This document shows positions 31,718 to 39,947 of a stretch of DNA of 64,000 nt, in pieces. The notes beneath the pieces are model-generated. The model made no database searches and had not been told where the DNA came from. It saw nothing but the letters and a program-made list of their open reading frames with translations. Both the position numbers and the translations under genes were made by a program. Position 1 is the stretch's first letter. Each line of letters opens with the position of its first letter. Origin of the DNA: G963677445 sp963678275 (GTDB lineage Bacteria > Bacteroidota > Ignavibacteria > Ignavibacteriales > Melioribacteraceae); NCBI GenBank assembly GCA_963678275.1, contig OY782765.1, positions 682,001 to 746,000 on the forward strand, read 5' to 3'.

Positions 31718-32131
31718 ATGAAAAAATTGATTAGTATTTATCGTAAGGAGAAGGATAAGAAAAAAAAGGATGAGATACATCTGCTTTTATTAACAATTTT
31801 GGGATTATCAATTATAATTTTTTCAAAGTATTATTTCCAAACTCTGAAAGCAGATTTTGCTCTGTTAGTATCATCCTCTTTAACTGTAATTTTAATAGTA
31901 GCTTTTCCGAAGTACCTTATATTGATTAAAAACAGCATAAGTGAATTAAAAGAAATTGAAGACATTTTCAATATTGGCATCTTTTTTCTCTTTTTATTCT
32001 CACTAGTCAATATTTTTTTTATTGTCGACATGGAAAATATCACCGGAAGTAATATAAAGCTACCCACTGCGGTAGTAATAAGTATTATTTCCCTGATTCG
32101 ATTTTTATACTATAAGAAAAAGAATAAGTAA
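31718..32131 (+). CDS. ImmB3: four-helix membrane immunity protein (cassette D)
   Basis: 137 residues. The most divergent N-terminal part of the set (MKKLISIYRKEKDKKKKDEI, HLLLLTILGLSIIIFSKYYF, LKEIEDIFNIGIFFLFLFSL) with the shared C-terminus (DMENITGSNIKLPTAVVISI). Four hydrophobic segments. Pairs with CT-B3, the most divergent toxin copy. Confidence 0.7.
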   Translation: MKKLISIYRKEKDKKKKDEIHLLLLTILGLSIIIFSKYYFQTLKADFALLVSSSLTVILIVAFPKYLILIKNSISELKEIEDIFNIGIFFLFLFSLVNIFFIVDMENITGSNIKLPTAVVISIISLIRFLYYKKKNK

Positions 32132-32136
32132 ATTAT

Positions 32137-32165
32137 AAAACTCCACCCGCCCGGGTGGAGTTTTT
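32137..32165 (+). terminator. Cassette terminator, copy 4
   Basis: ACTCCACCCGCCCGGGTGGA stem-loop and T5, 6 bp after the ImmB3 stop. Confidence 0.9.
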
Positions 32166-32215
32166 ATTTTCAAAATATCGCAACAAATGGGGGGCATAAT
32201 ACTTTGAAAAATGTG

Positions 32216-32360
32216 GTGATTTTGAAACAGGATATGGTTATTTTGCGTTGCCAGCCAAAGTTTTCATTTTGAGCCTTTGAAGGGCTGAATATATGATGTA
32301 AATGGTGAAATCTGGTAAGCTGTCTTTATTGTTGCAGTAATTAAACCGAATAATTTTAAG
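32216..32360 (+). repeat. Truncated Rhs scar plus spacer repeat (cassette E)
   Basis: GATTTTGAAACAGGATATGG starts as in the other scars but breaks off after TTGCGTTGCCAGCC into a unique spacer (AAAGTTTTCATTTTGAGCCT onward), which is repeated almost exactly at 32948-33053. No GRWHSVD half is present, so this cassette could not be rejoined to a core by the route open to the others. Confidence 0.8.
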
Positions 32361-32413
32361 TACTACTACCAGCGCCGCAAAAAAAACTATGAAGAATTAA
32401 CTGAAGAAAAATG
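32359..32413 (+). pseudogene. CT-B tail fragment (cassette E)
   Basis: AGTACTACTACCAGCGCCGC and what follows match the last about 18 codons of CT-B2 with a one-base deletion. It is the leftover of a toxin gene whose body was deleted, leaving the immunity gene intact. Confidence 0.8.
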
Positions 32414-32824
32414 AAAAAAATAGTGCGAATTTATTTAAATGAAACTGATAAGAAAAAACGTGAGAGTGTAGTACTTGTTTGTTTCTACAATCTTGGTTTT
32501 ATTTTTCTGGATATTTGGAAATATTCTCTTAATCGGGAAAGAACGGATTTTATAATATTAGTTTTGTCATTGATATCTGTAACTATTTTTATTGCTATGC
32601 CAAAATCTCTGGGAGTCATTAAGAAAAGTTTATTCAAGCTTGAGAATTCCACAGACTTATTTAATATAGGTATGGGAATTGTGCTTGTTCTTTCTCTAAT
32701 AAATCTGTTTCTCATTGTGGACATGGAAAATATTGCAGGAAATAATATAAAATTACCCACTGCGGTGGTGATAAGCATTATTTCCCTGATTCGATTTTTG
32801 TACTATAAGAAAAAGAATAAGTAA
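32411..32824 (+). CDS. ImmB4: orphan immunity protein (cassette E)
   Basis: 137 residues, closest to ImmB1 (MKKIVRIYLNETDKKKRESV identical) but changed in the middle (FIFLDIWKYSLN, PKSLGVIKKSLFKLENSTDL). Intact frame although the toxin is reduced to a short tail. Keeping an immunity gene without a toxin is expected if neighbouring cells still deliver the cognate toxin. Confidence 0.7.
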   Translation: MKKIVRIYLNETDKKKRESVVLVCFYNLGFIFLDIWKYSLNRERTDFIILVLSLISVTIFIAMPKSLGVIKKSLFKLENSTDLFNIGMGIVLVLSLINLFLIVDMENIAGNNIKLPTAVVISIISLIRFLYYKKKNK

Positions 32825-32829
32825 ATTAT

Positions 32830-32858
32830 AAAACTCCACCCGCCCGGGTGGAGTTTTT
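32830..32858 (+). terminator. Cassette terminator, copy 5
   Basis: Same stem-loop and T5, 6 bp after the ImmB4 stop. Confidence 0.9.
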
Positions 32859-32908
32859 ATTTTCAAAATATAGCAACTAATGGGGGGCAAAATACTTTGA
32901 AAAATGTG

Positions 32909-33053
32909 GTGATTTTGTAACTGGATATTATTATTTTGTGTTGCCCGCCAAAGTTTTCATTTTGAGCCTTTGAAGGGCTGACTATATGATGTAAATGGTG
33001 AAATCTGGTAAGCTGTCTTTATTGTTGCTGTAATTAAACCGAATAATTTTAAG
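32909..33053 (+). repeat. Truncated Rhs scar plus spacer repeat (cassette F)
   Basis: Second copy of the truncated scar (GATTTTGTAACTGGATATTA) with the same spacer as cassette E. Followed by a CT-B tail remnant at about 33051-33105. Confidence 0.8.
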
Positions 33054-33103
33054 CACTACTACCAGCGCCGCAAAAAGACTATGAAGGATTTACTGAAGAA
33101 AAA

Positions 33104-33418
33104 ATGATTCTTAAAAGAATGTTAAAAATATATCTTGATACAAAGGAGAGGAAAATAAAAAATGAGGTTCATCCGGCTATTTTAGGTCCATCAATTTATA
33201 TACTTCTTTATATTGGTAAATATTGTTTTGAATCAACAAAAGCTGATTTTGCCAGGCTGCATCGTGTAACCTCTGATGAGTCTGGCTTTTTCGAAAACAA
33301 CGTTATCGGCGCCACACCCCGGGTAAATTTGCCCCGAAAAAAAGACCGGACCGAATTTTATATAACCAGCCCTCCCGGGTATCAGATTAGGCTGGCAGGA
33401 GAGAGTGGATATTTATAA
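33104..33418 (+). CDS. Chimera of ImmB N-terminus and fructosamine-kinase fragment
   Basis: 104 codons. The first about 49 residues are an ImmB2-like N-terminus (MILKRMLKIYLDTKERKIKN, IYILLYIGKYCFESTKADFA); from ARLHRVTSDESGFFENNVIG on, it is the fructosamine-kinase-family protein of 18052 (there ARLHRVTSDEFGFFENNFIG). The joint lies in a shared TTTGCCA(T/G)GCTG, so a roughly 12-bp microhomology probably directed it. The two membrane segments after the joint are missing, so this is not a working immunity protein and is best seen as a recombination scar at the island edge. Confidence 0.85.
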   Translation: MILKRMLKIYLDTKERKIKNEVHPAILGPSIYILLYIGKYCFESTKADFARLHRVTSDESGFFENNVIGATPRVNLPRKKDRTEFYITSPPGYQIRLAGESGYL

Positions 33419-33513
33419 ACTCTATCATGTGCTCAATCATCTTAATCTCTTCTGAACATAATATCTCGGCAGCGCGATATCGATTATTAAAAGTTATATT
33501 AAAAGATTTAACT
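33251..33513 (+). pseudogene. Fructosamine-kinase-family 3' fragment
   Basis: Two parts of the kinase gene, equivalent to 18361-18510 and 18797-18912, joined by an internal deletion between CTGGC and AGGAGAG. Extra stop codons are present (TCTTCTGAACATAATAT in place of TCTTCGGAACATCATAT). Not functional. Confidence 0.85.
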
Positions 33514-33608
33514 AATTTATCATAGGAGGATGAAATGACCGAATCTTCAAAAATAGCTGTTTTTCAGAAAAAAGAGATCCGGAAAACTATTCATAATAAT
33601 GAATGGTG
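33251..33608 (+). repeat. Right flanking direct repeat of the accessory island
   Basis: Copy of 18361-19005 with about 290 bp deleted from the kinase part. Contains kinase fragments, its C-terminal codons (IIKSYIKRFN), the spacer and the start of dinD. Marks the right end of the island. Confidence 0.85.
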
Positions 33609-34377
33609 GTTTGTAATAACCGATGTTATTTTCGCGTTGACTGATTCGAAAGACCCCGCGCAATATTACAAAAGGATGAGGATGAGGGACCCTGAATTAA
33701 AAAATATTATAGAAAAAGGGGGGGTACAATTTGTACCCCCCCTTAAATTAAATATTGAAACTGCCGGGGGTAAACAAAAATTGAATTGCTGGAACACACA
33801 GGGTATCTTCAGATTAATTCAATCAATCCCATCGCCCAAAGCCGAGCCTTTCAAAAGATGGCTCGCAAAAGTGGGATATGAAAGAGTTCAGGAAATTGAA
33901 GACCCGGAATTAGCCACAAAAAGAACCAGGGCTTTGTATAAAGCAAAAGGTTACAGCGATGACTGGATTGAGAAACGAACGAGGGGAATAGCAATCCGTG
34001 AGGAGCTCACTGATGAATGGAAAAACAGGGGCGCAAACGATCAGACTGATTACGCGATTCTGACCTCTGAAATAAGCAAAGCTACATTTGGGATGACTCC
34101 TTCGGAATATAAAAAATTCAAAAACCTGGAGCGTGAGAATTTGAGAGACCATATGACCGACCTTGAACTGATTTTTTCAATGTTGGGAGAAAGAGCCACA
34201 ACCGAAATTACCCAGACTCAAAATACTCAGGGAATTGATGATCTTAAAAATGACGCAAGGGAAGGAGGCAAAATTGCCGGAGACGCCAGAAAAGCTCTGG
34301 AAAACAAAACAGGGAAGAAAGTCAGCTCAAATGAAAATTATATATCTCTTCCGGAGGGGCAGAGAAGAATAAAATAG
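33535..34377 (+). CDS. dinD: DNA-damage-inducible protein D (BRO-N family)
   Basis: 280 residues. The N-terminal BRO-type domain (IAVFQKKEIRKTIHNNEWWF, VITDVIFALTDSKDPAQYYK, FVPPLKLNIETAGGKQKLNC, TQGIFRLIQSIPSPKAEPFK) and C-terminal LTDEWKNRGANDQTDYAILT, EISKATFGMTPSEYKKFKNL match DinD. E. coli DinD is SOS-induced and inhibits RecA filament growth; the role here is inferred from that. AGGAGG precedes ATG 33535. It is followed 5 bp later by polB, another SOS-type gene. No lexA-like palindrome is visible upstream, possibly because the island changed the promoter region. Confidence 0.9.
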   Translation: MTESSKIAVFQKKEIRKTIHNNEWWFVITDVIFALTDSKDPAQYYKRMRMRDPELKNIIEKGGVQFVPPLKLNIETAGGKQKLNCWNTQGIFRLIQSIPSPKAEPFKRWLAKVGYERVQEIEDPELATKRTRALYKAKGYSDDWIEKRTRGIAIREELTDEWKNRGANDQTDYAILTSEISKATFGMTPSEYKKFKNLERENLRDHMTDLELIFSMLGERATTEITQTQNTQGIDDLKNDAREGGKIAGDARKALENKTGKKVSSNENYISLPEGQRRIK

Positions 34378-34382
34378 AGACG

Positions 34383-36728
34383 ATGAACAGAATTCAAAAA
34401 GAGAATGATAAATTGCAGACAAAAGAAGTATTTATATTAACAGATGAATGGTTTGAGAGGAATGGGAAAATTATTCTCCGGTTTCTCTGTATCACTCCCG
34501 GAAGGGAGGTAATAGAGTGGAGGGTGACAAACCAGCGGCCATTTTTCTTTGTTCCTTCGGATGCAAAAACAGAACTTTCCGGAATAAACTTTCTCCGCAG
34601 AAAGGTTGGATTCCAATCATTCGAAAAATCACCGCTCGATATACTTTATTTCCATTCACAGGGTGATTTGCTCAAGGCTGATGAAATATTAAGGAGAAGG
34701 GGGATACAAACATTTGAATCGGATGTGAATCCTGTCCGCCGTTTTCTTATGGAGAAGGGGATAAATATTTCCGCGAAAATATCTGTACAAAAGCCGAATA
34801 CAGCTAACGGTATAACTGTATTTACTGACCCGGAGGTGGAAAAAAGTGATTTCACCCCAGATCTTGTCAAAGCTTCTATTGATATAGAAACAGGTAATAA
34901 AAACCGTGAGCTTTATTCAGTGGCGTTTCATATTACAGGTCATAACCGTAATTTGAAAAAGGTATTTATGAGAGGAGGGGAAAAGGAAGCCAATAGCGGT
35001 TATACTGAGTATTGCCCGGATGAAAAATGCCTGATAAAAAAAACTGCCGAATTTATAGCGCAAAATGATCCGGATCTCGTAATTGGCTGGAATGTCGATG
35101 GTTTCGATCTCTGGTTTCTGGACAAAAGAAGCGGAGAATTAAACATACCGTTCAATATAGGAAGGGGAGGCAGGATAATTACATTAAGGGAGAGGAGATC
35201 GGGTGGTATATATGTATTTATACCGGGAAGGATAGTGATTGATGGTCCGATGACACTGAGGGGCGCATTTTACAATTTCGAGGATTTTACACTTGAAACA
35301 GTAGCCAATGAGCTTCTTGGGCGGGGAAAGCTTATCACTCCGGGCGAGGATAAAGTGGCTGAAATTGAGAGGCAGTTCAGAGAAGATAAAGAAGCGCTGG
35401 CAAAATATAACCTCGAAGACGCGGAACTTGTGACAGAAATATTTGATAAAACCGGGATAGTGGAGCTGAATATTAAAAGAGCGAAAATGTCGGGACTTTC
35501 GCTCGATCAGACAGGCGCCATGACGGCGGCATTTGACCATTTTTTCCTCCCCTTGCTGCATAAAGAAAAATACGCCGCGCCTAATGTCGCCGATCTTAAA
35601 ACAGGGGATCATGCCGCGGGAGGTTATGTATTTGATTCTGTCCCCGGAATTTATGAACATGTAGTAGTGCTCGATTTTAAGAGCCTCTATCCTTCTCTTA
35701 TCATGACCTTCAAGATTGATCCTCTTTCGAGACTTGAAAAGGATATTGAAGGAATTATGACTCCGCCCGGTTACTCCTTTTCATCAAAGAAACATTACCT
35801 TCCCGGCTTTATTGAAGAGCTTATGGCCAAAAGGGCTGAGGCAAAAAGAACAGGTGATAAATATCTGTCGCAGGCAATAAAAATCCTTATGAACAGCTTT
35901 TACGGTGTGATGGGTTCTTTCGGATGCCGCTTCTATCATCCCGATCTTCCCAACGCGATAACAGGCACCGGGCAATGGCTCTTACTCGAATGCCGAGGTT
36001 TTCTTGAAGAGCTTGGATACCTTACAATTTATGGGGATACCGATTCTTTATTTGTTAAACTCAACAGTGAGGATATAGCTGAGGCTGAAAAAAAAGGGGA
36101 CGGTCTCGCCTCTGAAATAAATGAATATCTTAAGAAAAGATTAAAAAAGGAATTTGATGTTGAAAGCCGGCTGGAACTGGAATTCGAGAAATATTATAAG
36201 AAATTTATCATCACCCGCGCGCGGGGAGGTGAAACAGGGGCGAAAAAACGTTATGCGGGCCTGAAAGAGGAGAAGGGGAGAGATGTAATTGAATTTGTCG
36301 GGATGGAATCAGTTCGTTCCGACTGGACGCGTCTGGCAAAAGATTTTCAGGCTGAGTTATATAAAAGAGTTTTCGCGGGCGGGGAAGTTGAGGAATGGAT
36401 AAGAGCGCTGGTTAATGAGGTTAAAGAGGGAAAACATAATGATAAACTTATTTACAGAAAACGTTTAAGAAAAGAGGCGGGACAATATATTAAAAGCGCT
36501 CCGCCGCATGTCAAGGCTGCGAGGAAAGCGGGGATAAAAAAAGGTTATGTGAAGTATATCATCACAAGAAACGGACCCGAACCCGCCGATAAAAACCGGG
36601 ATGACATTGATTATGAACATTATGTTCAGCGGCAATTAAAACCGGTTGCTGATTCTGTGCTTGAACTTATGGGTTTGTCATTTGATGGAATAACAGGGGG
36701 GAATCAGATGGAGCTTTTTGGTAAATAA
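34383..36728 (+). CDS. polB: DNA polymerase II, B family
   Basis: 781 residues, the length of E. coli Pol II. Proofreading exonuclease motifs: SIDIETG (D167), NVDGFDLWFL and YNLEDAELV. Polymerase motifs: A DFKSLYPSLI (near 431), B KILMNSFYGVMG, C YGDTDSLFV (D552, D554). C-terminal thumb and a terminal QMELFGK that looks like a sliding-clamp-binding QxxLF-type peptide. Functions in replication restart and lesion bypass. Five bp after dinD, so co-transcribed, and it makes a third polymerase gene in this region. Confidence 0.96.
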   Translation: MNRIQKENDKLQTKEVFILTDEWFERNGKIILRFLCITPGREVIEWRVTNQRPFFFVPSDAKTELSGINFLRRKVGFQSFEKSPLDILYFHSQGDLLKADEILRRRGIQTFESDVNPVRRFLMEKGINISAKISVQKPNTANGITVFTDPEVEKSDFTPDLVKASIDIETGNKNRELYSVAFHITGHNRNLKKVFMRGGEKEANSGYTEYCPDEKCLIKKTAEFIAQNDPDLVIGWNVDGFDLWFLDKRSGELNIPFNIGRGGRIITLRERRSGGIYVFIPGRIVIDGPMTLRGAFYNFEDFTLETVANELLGRGKLITPGEDKVAEIERQFREDKEALAKYNLEDAELVTEIFDKTGIVELNIKRAKMSGLSLDQTGAMTAAFDHFFLPLLHKEKYAAPNVADLKTGDHAAGGYVFDSVPGIYEHVVVLDFKSLYPSLIMTFKIDPLSRLEKDIEGIMTPPGYSFSSKKHYLPGFIEELMAKRAEAKRTGDKYLSQAIKILMNSFYGVMGSFGCRFYHPDLPNAITGTGQWLLLECRGFLEELGYLTIYGDTDSLFVKLNSEDIAEAEKKGDGLASEINEYLKKRLKKEFDVESRLELEFEKYYKKFIITRARGGETGAKKRYAGLKEEKGRDVIEFVGMESVRSDWTRLAKDFQAELYKRVFAGGEVEEWIRALVNEVKEGKHNDKLIYRKRLRKEAGQYIKSAPPHVKAARKAGIKKGYVKYIITRNGPEPADKNRDDIDYEHYVQRQLKPVADSVLELMGLSFDGITGGNQMELFGK

Positions 36729-36910
36729 CAACCGGCCGCTTTTGATTATAAACAGCCTGTTTTGGAAAACACTAAGCAAGAAAAGACAGAATCGAAAGGA
36801 ATTGTATAATTGTAATCATAAACCGGCAATCCGGAAGTGAAATATCGAGGGAACTTATAGGACAAATGAGACTCATTGTTTTTCCCAAAATACATACCAG
36901 AATGATTGTC

Positions 36911-36948
36911 ATTCCGGTTTTTTGCGTCCTTTGCAAAAAGACCGGAAT
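36911..36948. repeat. Hairpin repeat in polB-polA gap
   Basis: ATTCCGGTTTTTTGC and GCAAAAAGACCGGAAT form a stem with a short loop. It lies in the 338-bp gap 36729-37066 between convergent polB and polA, which otherwise shows no gene. It may act as a terminator or be a dispersed repeat. Confidence 0.55.
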
Positions 36949-37066
36949 CTAATACCAGTTAAATTGGACCTGATGTCGCTGGTTTCGACTCCGCTCAGCA
37001 GTTGACTTAGATTTGTAAAAACTTTCCCATTTTGCGGATAATTTAATTTCTAAGGGGCTCTTTTGC

Positions 37067-39802
37067 TTAATGCGCTTCGAGCCAGTTTTTCCCGGAGCCA
37101 TATTCAACTGTTACAGGCACATCGAGAGGGAATGCGTTTTCCATTTCATTTTTGACCAGTGTTTGCAGCTTTTCGAGTTCATCGAGATTTGCGTCAAATA
37201 CAAGTTCGTCATGCACCTGAAGAACCATTTTTGATCGCATTTTCAGGCTTTCCATTTTATTATTCACATTAATCATCGCGAGCTTAATCATATCGGCGGC
37301 GGTTCCCTGGATGGGCATATTAACCGCGACTCTTTCCTCAAACTGTCTCACAACCCTGTTGCTGCTGTTTATGTTTTTAAGGAAACGCCGACGGCCCGAT
37401 AACGTTTCGGCGAAACCTTTATCCTGCGCCGCTTTTACCGATTCATCGATGAATTTTTGTACGCCGGGGAATTTCTTGAAATATGTATCAATTACCTCTT
37501 TAGCGTGTTTCTGGCTTATTCCGAGTCTGGTTTTTAATCCGAAAGCCCCGATTCCGTAAAGTATGCCAAAATTTACCTCTTTGGCTTTTCTTCTCATATC
37601 CTGAGTCACCTCTTCGGGCTGAACTTCAAAAACCAATGCCGCTGTGCTTCGGTGAATATCCTCATTATTACGGAAAGCGCTTACCAGGTTCTCATCACCA
37701 CAAATAGAAGCCATTATCCTCAATTCAATCTGGCTGTAGTCGGCGCTGAATATCGTATGATTTTCATCAGTTGGTACAAAGGCCTTTCTGATTTCCCGTC
37801 CAAGTTCTGTGCGGATAGGTATATTCTGAAGATTCGGGTCCAGACTCGAAAGCCTTCCTGTCGAGGCTACAGTCTGGTTAAAGGTTGTATGCAGCCTGCC
37901 GGTAACGGGATGTATAAGCCGTGGAAGAGCGTCCGTGTAAGTCGATTTAAGTTTTGCCAACTGTCTGTAGTTCAGCATAATATCAATTATTTCATGTTTT
38001 CCCCTTAGACTTTCAAGTGACCTGGCGTCTGTTGAGAATCCTGTTTTCGTTTTTTTTGTGGGAGGCAGGCCAAGTTTATCGAATAAAATATGCTGAAGCT
38101 GCTGTGTAGAATTTACATTAAATTCCTCTCCGGCCAGGGAATGAATCTCCCGTGTCTGCTGTTCCAGGTGCAGCCCGAGTTCCTTACTCATTTCAATAAG
38201 GCTCTCTTCATCCAGTTTAATCCCCGTTCTTTCCATTTTTTCCAGAACTTCTACGAGAGGAAATTCAATATCATAAGCGACTTTAACCAGGTTCTCTTCT
38301 TTCAGCTTTCCTGAAAGAATGTTAAATAACCGCAGGGTTATATCGGCATCCTCAGCGGCGTAGTTTGTCAGTTCGGAAACAGGCGCCTCAAAAACCTTTT
38401 CCGGATTTTTTTTCGGGTCATAAAGGCTGGTTATTTTTATCGGGGAATAATCGAGCATTCGTTCCGATATTTCATTCATCCCATGTTTATCATCCGGATT
38501 AAGAACATAACTCGCGAGCATAGTATCGAACCAGAAGTTTTTTACATCTATACCGATTCTTTTCATCACCCCGATATCAAATTTACCATTCTGACAAACT
38601 TTTTTAATTCCCGCATTCTCAAGCGGCTCCCTGAAAATATCAACAAACTCAGTTATTGTCAGCCGGTCGGTTTTGCCCATCGTTTCGGGCGCAGTCGCCA
38701 CGAACCAGGCTTTTCCTTCATCTATCGCGAAGGAAGCTCCCGCGAGATTAAGGGTAAGAGTATCGAGGGAATCTGTCTCCGTGTCAAAAACGAATAGTTC
38801 ACTTCGCGATAGCAAATCACTAAGTTCTTTCGCTTTGTTTACATCATTGATAAGTATATATTCCACAGAAGTTTTATCAAATTCTTTCATATCATGCATA
38901 TTGTCAAAAAGCAGAGGTTCGGTTTCCTCTTCAAATATTTTCCTGATTCGGTTGCCGATATTTCTGAATTCAAGCTCCGCGATAATTGAGAGCAGCTTAT
39001 TCATATCAGGGCTGCCGAATTTTGCTTTCTCGATATCAATATCGTAAGGGACATCCCTGACTATTGTGGCCAGCTCTTTTGAAAGAAACGCGTTTTCACG
39101 GTCTGTCTCAAATTTTTTAACGACGCCTTTTTTGCCTATTTTATCCAGGTTGTCATATATATTTTCCAGGCTGCCGAATTCCTGTATCAGGGGCACGGCT
39201 GTTTTTTCACCAACTCCCTTCACTCCCGGAATATCATCCGATTTATCACCGACAATACCAAGATAATCTGTCATCTGTTCAGGGGTAAATCCATATTTTT
39301 CAAATACTTTCGCCCTGTCAATTACTTCATTTTCTTCGGAGGATTTGCCTGGAATTATCACATTGATATTGTCTGTAACAAGCTGAACATAATCTTTATC
39401 GGGTGTTACCGCGAATGCTCTGTATCCATTTTCTTCTGCTATCCTCACCGCTGTTCCAATCAGATCATCCGCCTCATATCCGGGCAGAATATATAATGGG
39501 AGTCCGAAGGCTTCCACGATATCTTTAATCCTCTGTAATTGAGGGATCATATCTTCCGGCATATCTGACCTGCTCGATTTATAAAGATCATATCTTTCAT
39601 GCCTGAAGGTCTTTTCTTTAGAATCGAAGGCGACCGCCATATAGTCAGGTTTGGTATCCTCCATAATTTTTACTATCTGGGTAAGGAAACCATAAACAGC
39701 CGAAGTTGGCTCTCCCTTTTTTGTCATTAAAGGACGGTTCATAAATGCAAAATATGCTTTATATGCCAACGCGAGCGCGTCAATTATTACAAACTTTTTC
39801 AT
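37067..39802 (-). CDS. polA: DNA polymerase I
   Basis: 911 residues with all three domains. 5' nuclease (about 1-290): IDALALAYKAYFA, AVAFDSKEKTFRHERYDLYK, GYEADDLIGT, TPDKDYVQLV, GIVGDKSDDIPGVKGVGEKT. 3'-5' exonuclease (about 310-510) keeps its acidic residues: VFDTETDSLD, CQNGKFDIGVM, YAAEDADIT, so proofreading is likely active. Polymerase: TASTGRLSSLDPNLQNIPIR, motif A ADYSQIELR, the O-helix MRRKAKEVNFGILYG and motif C QVHDELVF. Replication primer removal and repair synthesis. Convergent with polB, divergent from the EEP gene. Confidence 0.97.
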   Translation of the reverse strand: MKKFVIIDALALAYKAYFAFMNRPLMTKKGEPTSAVYGFLTQIVKIMEDTKPDYMAVAFDSKEKTFRHERYDLYKSSRSDMPEDMIPQLQRIKDIVEAFGLPLYILPGYEADDLIGTAVRIAEENGYRAFAVTPDKDYVQLVTDNINVIIPGKSSEENEVIDRAKVFEKYGFTPEQMTDYLGIVGDKSDDIPGVKGVGEKTAVPLIQEFGSLENIYDNLDKIGKKGVVKKFETDRENAFLSKELATIVRDVPYDIDIEKAKFGSPDMNKLLSIIAELEFRNIGNRIRKIFEEETEPLLFDNMHDMKEFDKTSVEYILINDVNKAKELSDLLSRSELFVFDTETDSLDTLTLNLAGASFAIDEGKAWFVATAPETMGKTDRLTITEFVDIFREPLENAGIKKVCQNGKFDIGVMKRIGIDVKNFWFDTMLASYVLNPDDKHGMNEISERMLDYSPIKITSLYDPKKNPEKVFEAPVSELTNYAAEDADITLRLFNILSGKLKEENLVKVAYDIEFPLVEVLEKMERTGIKLDEESLIEMSKELGLHLEQQTREIHSLAGEEFNVNSTQQLQHILFDKLGLPPTKKTKTGFSTDARSLESLRGKHEIIDIMLNYRQLAKLKSTYTDALPRLIHPVTGRLHTTFNQTVASTGRLSSLDPNLQNIPIRTELGREIRKAFVPTDENHTIFSADYSQIELRIMASICGDENLVSAFRNNEDIHRSTAALVFEVQPEEVTQDMRRKAKEVNFGILYGIGAFGLKTRLGISQKHAKEVIDTYFKKFPGVQKFIDESVKAAQDKGFAETLSGRRRFLKNINSSNRVVRQFEERVAVNMPIQGTAADMIKLAMINVNNKMESLKMRSKMVLQVHDELVFDANLDELEKLQTLVKNEMENAFPLDVPVTVEYGSGKNWLEAH

Positions 39803-39947
39803 TTTAATTCCATTCCGGATGGTTATGTTGATATTAAAATCTCTCTTAAAAAAAATAAATTTAACGAAAAATTATATTTTATACCCTCTCTCTCATGATA
39901 ATTTTTGCTATTTTGAATAAGTTAAAATTTAATTATTTGGTAGAAGG

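Noticed and set aside
25727..32858. Regular short repeats (ACTCCACCCG stem-loops) that could suggest a CRISPR array
   Set aside because: Spacing is 0.7-1.8 kb, each copy sits a few bases after a stop codon and has a T tail; these are terminators. No CRISPR array or cas gene is seen in the window.
25756..33250. Integron-like cassette array with attC sites
   Set aside because: The repeated element is a coding scar of the Rhs core, not an attC fold, and no integron integrase is present. The 38-bp insert has only a weak dyad.
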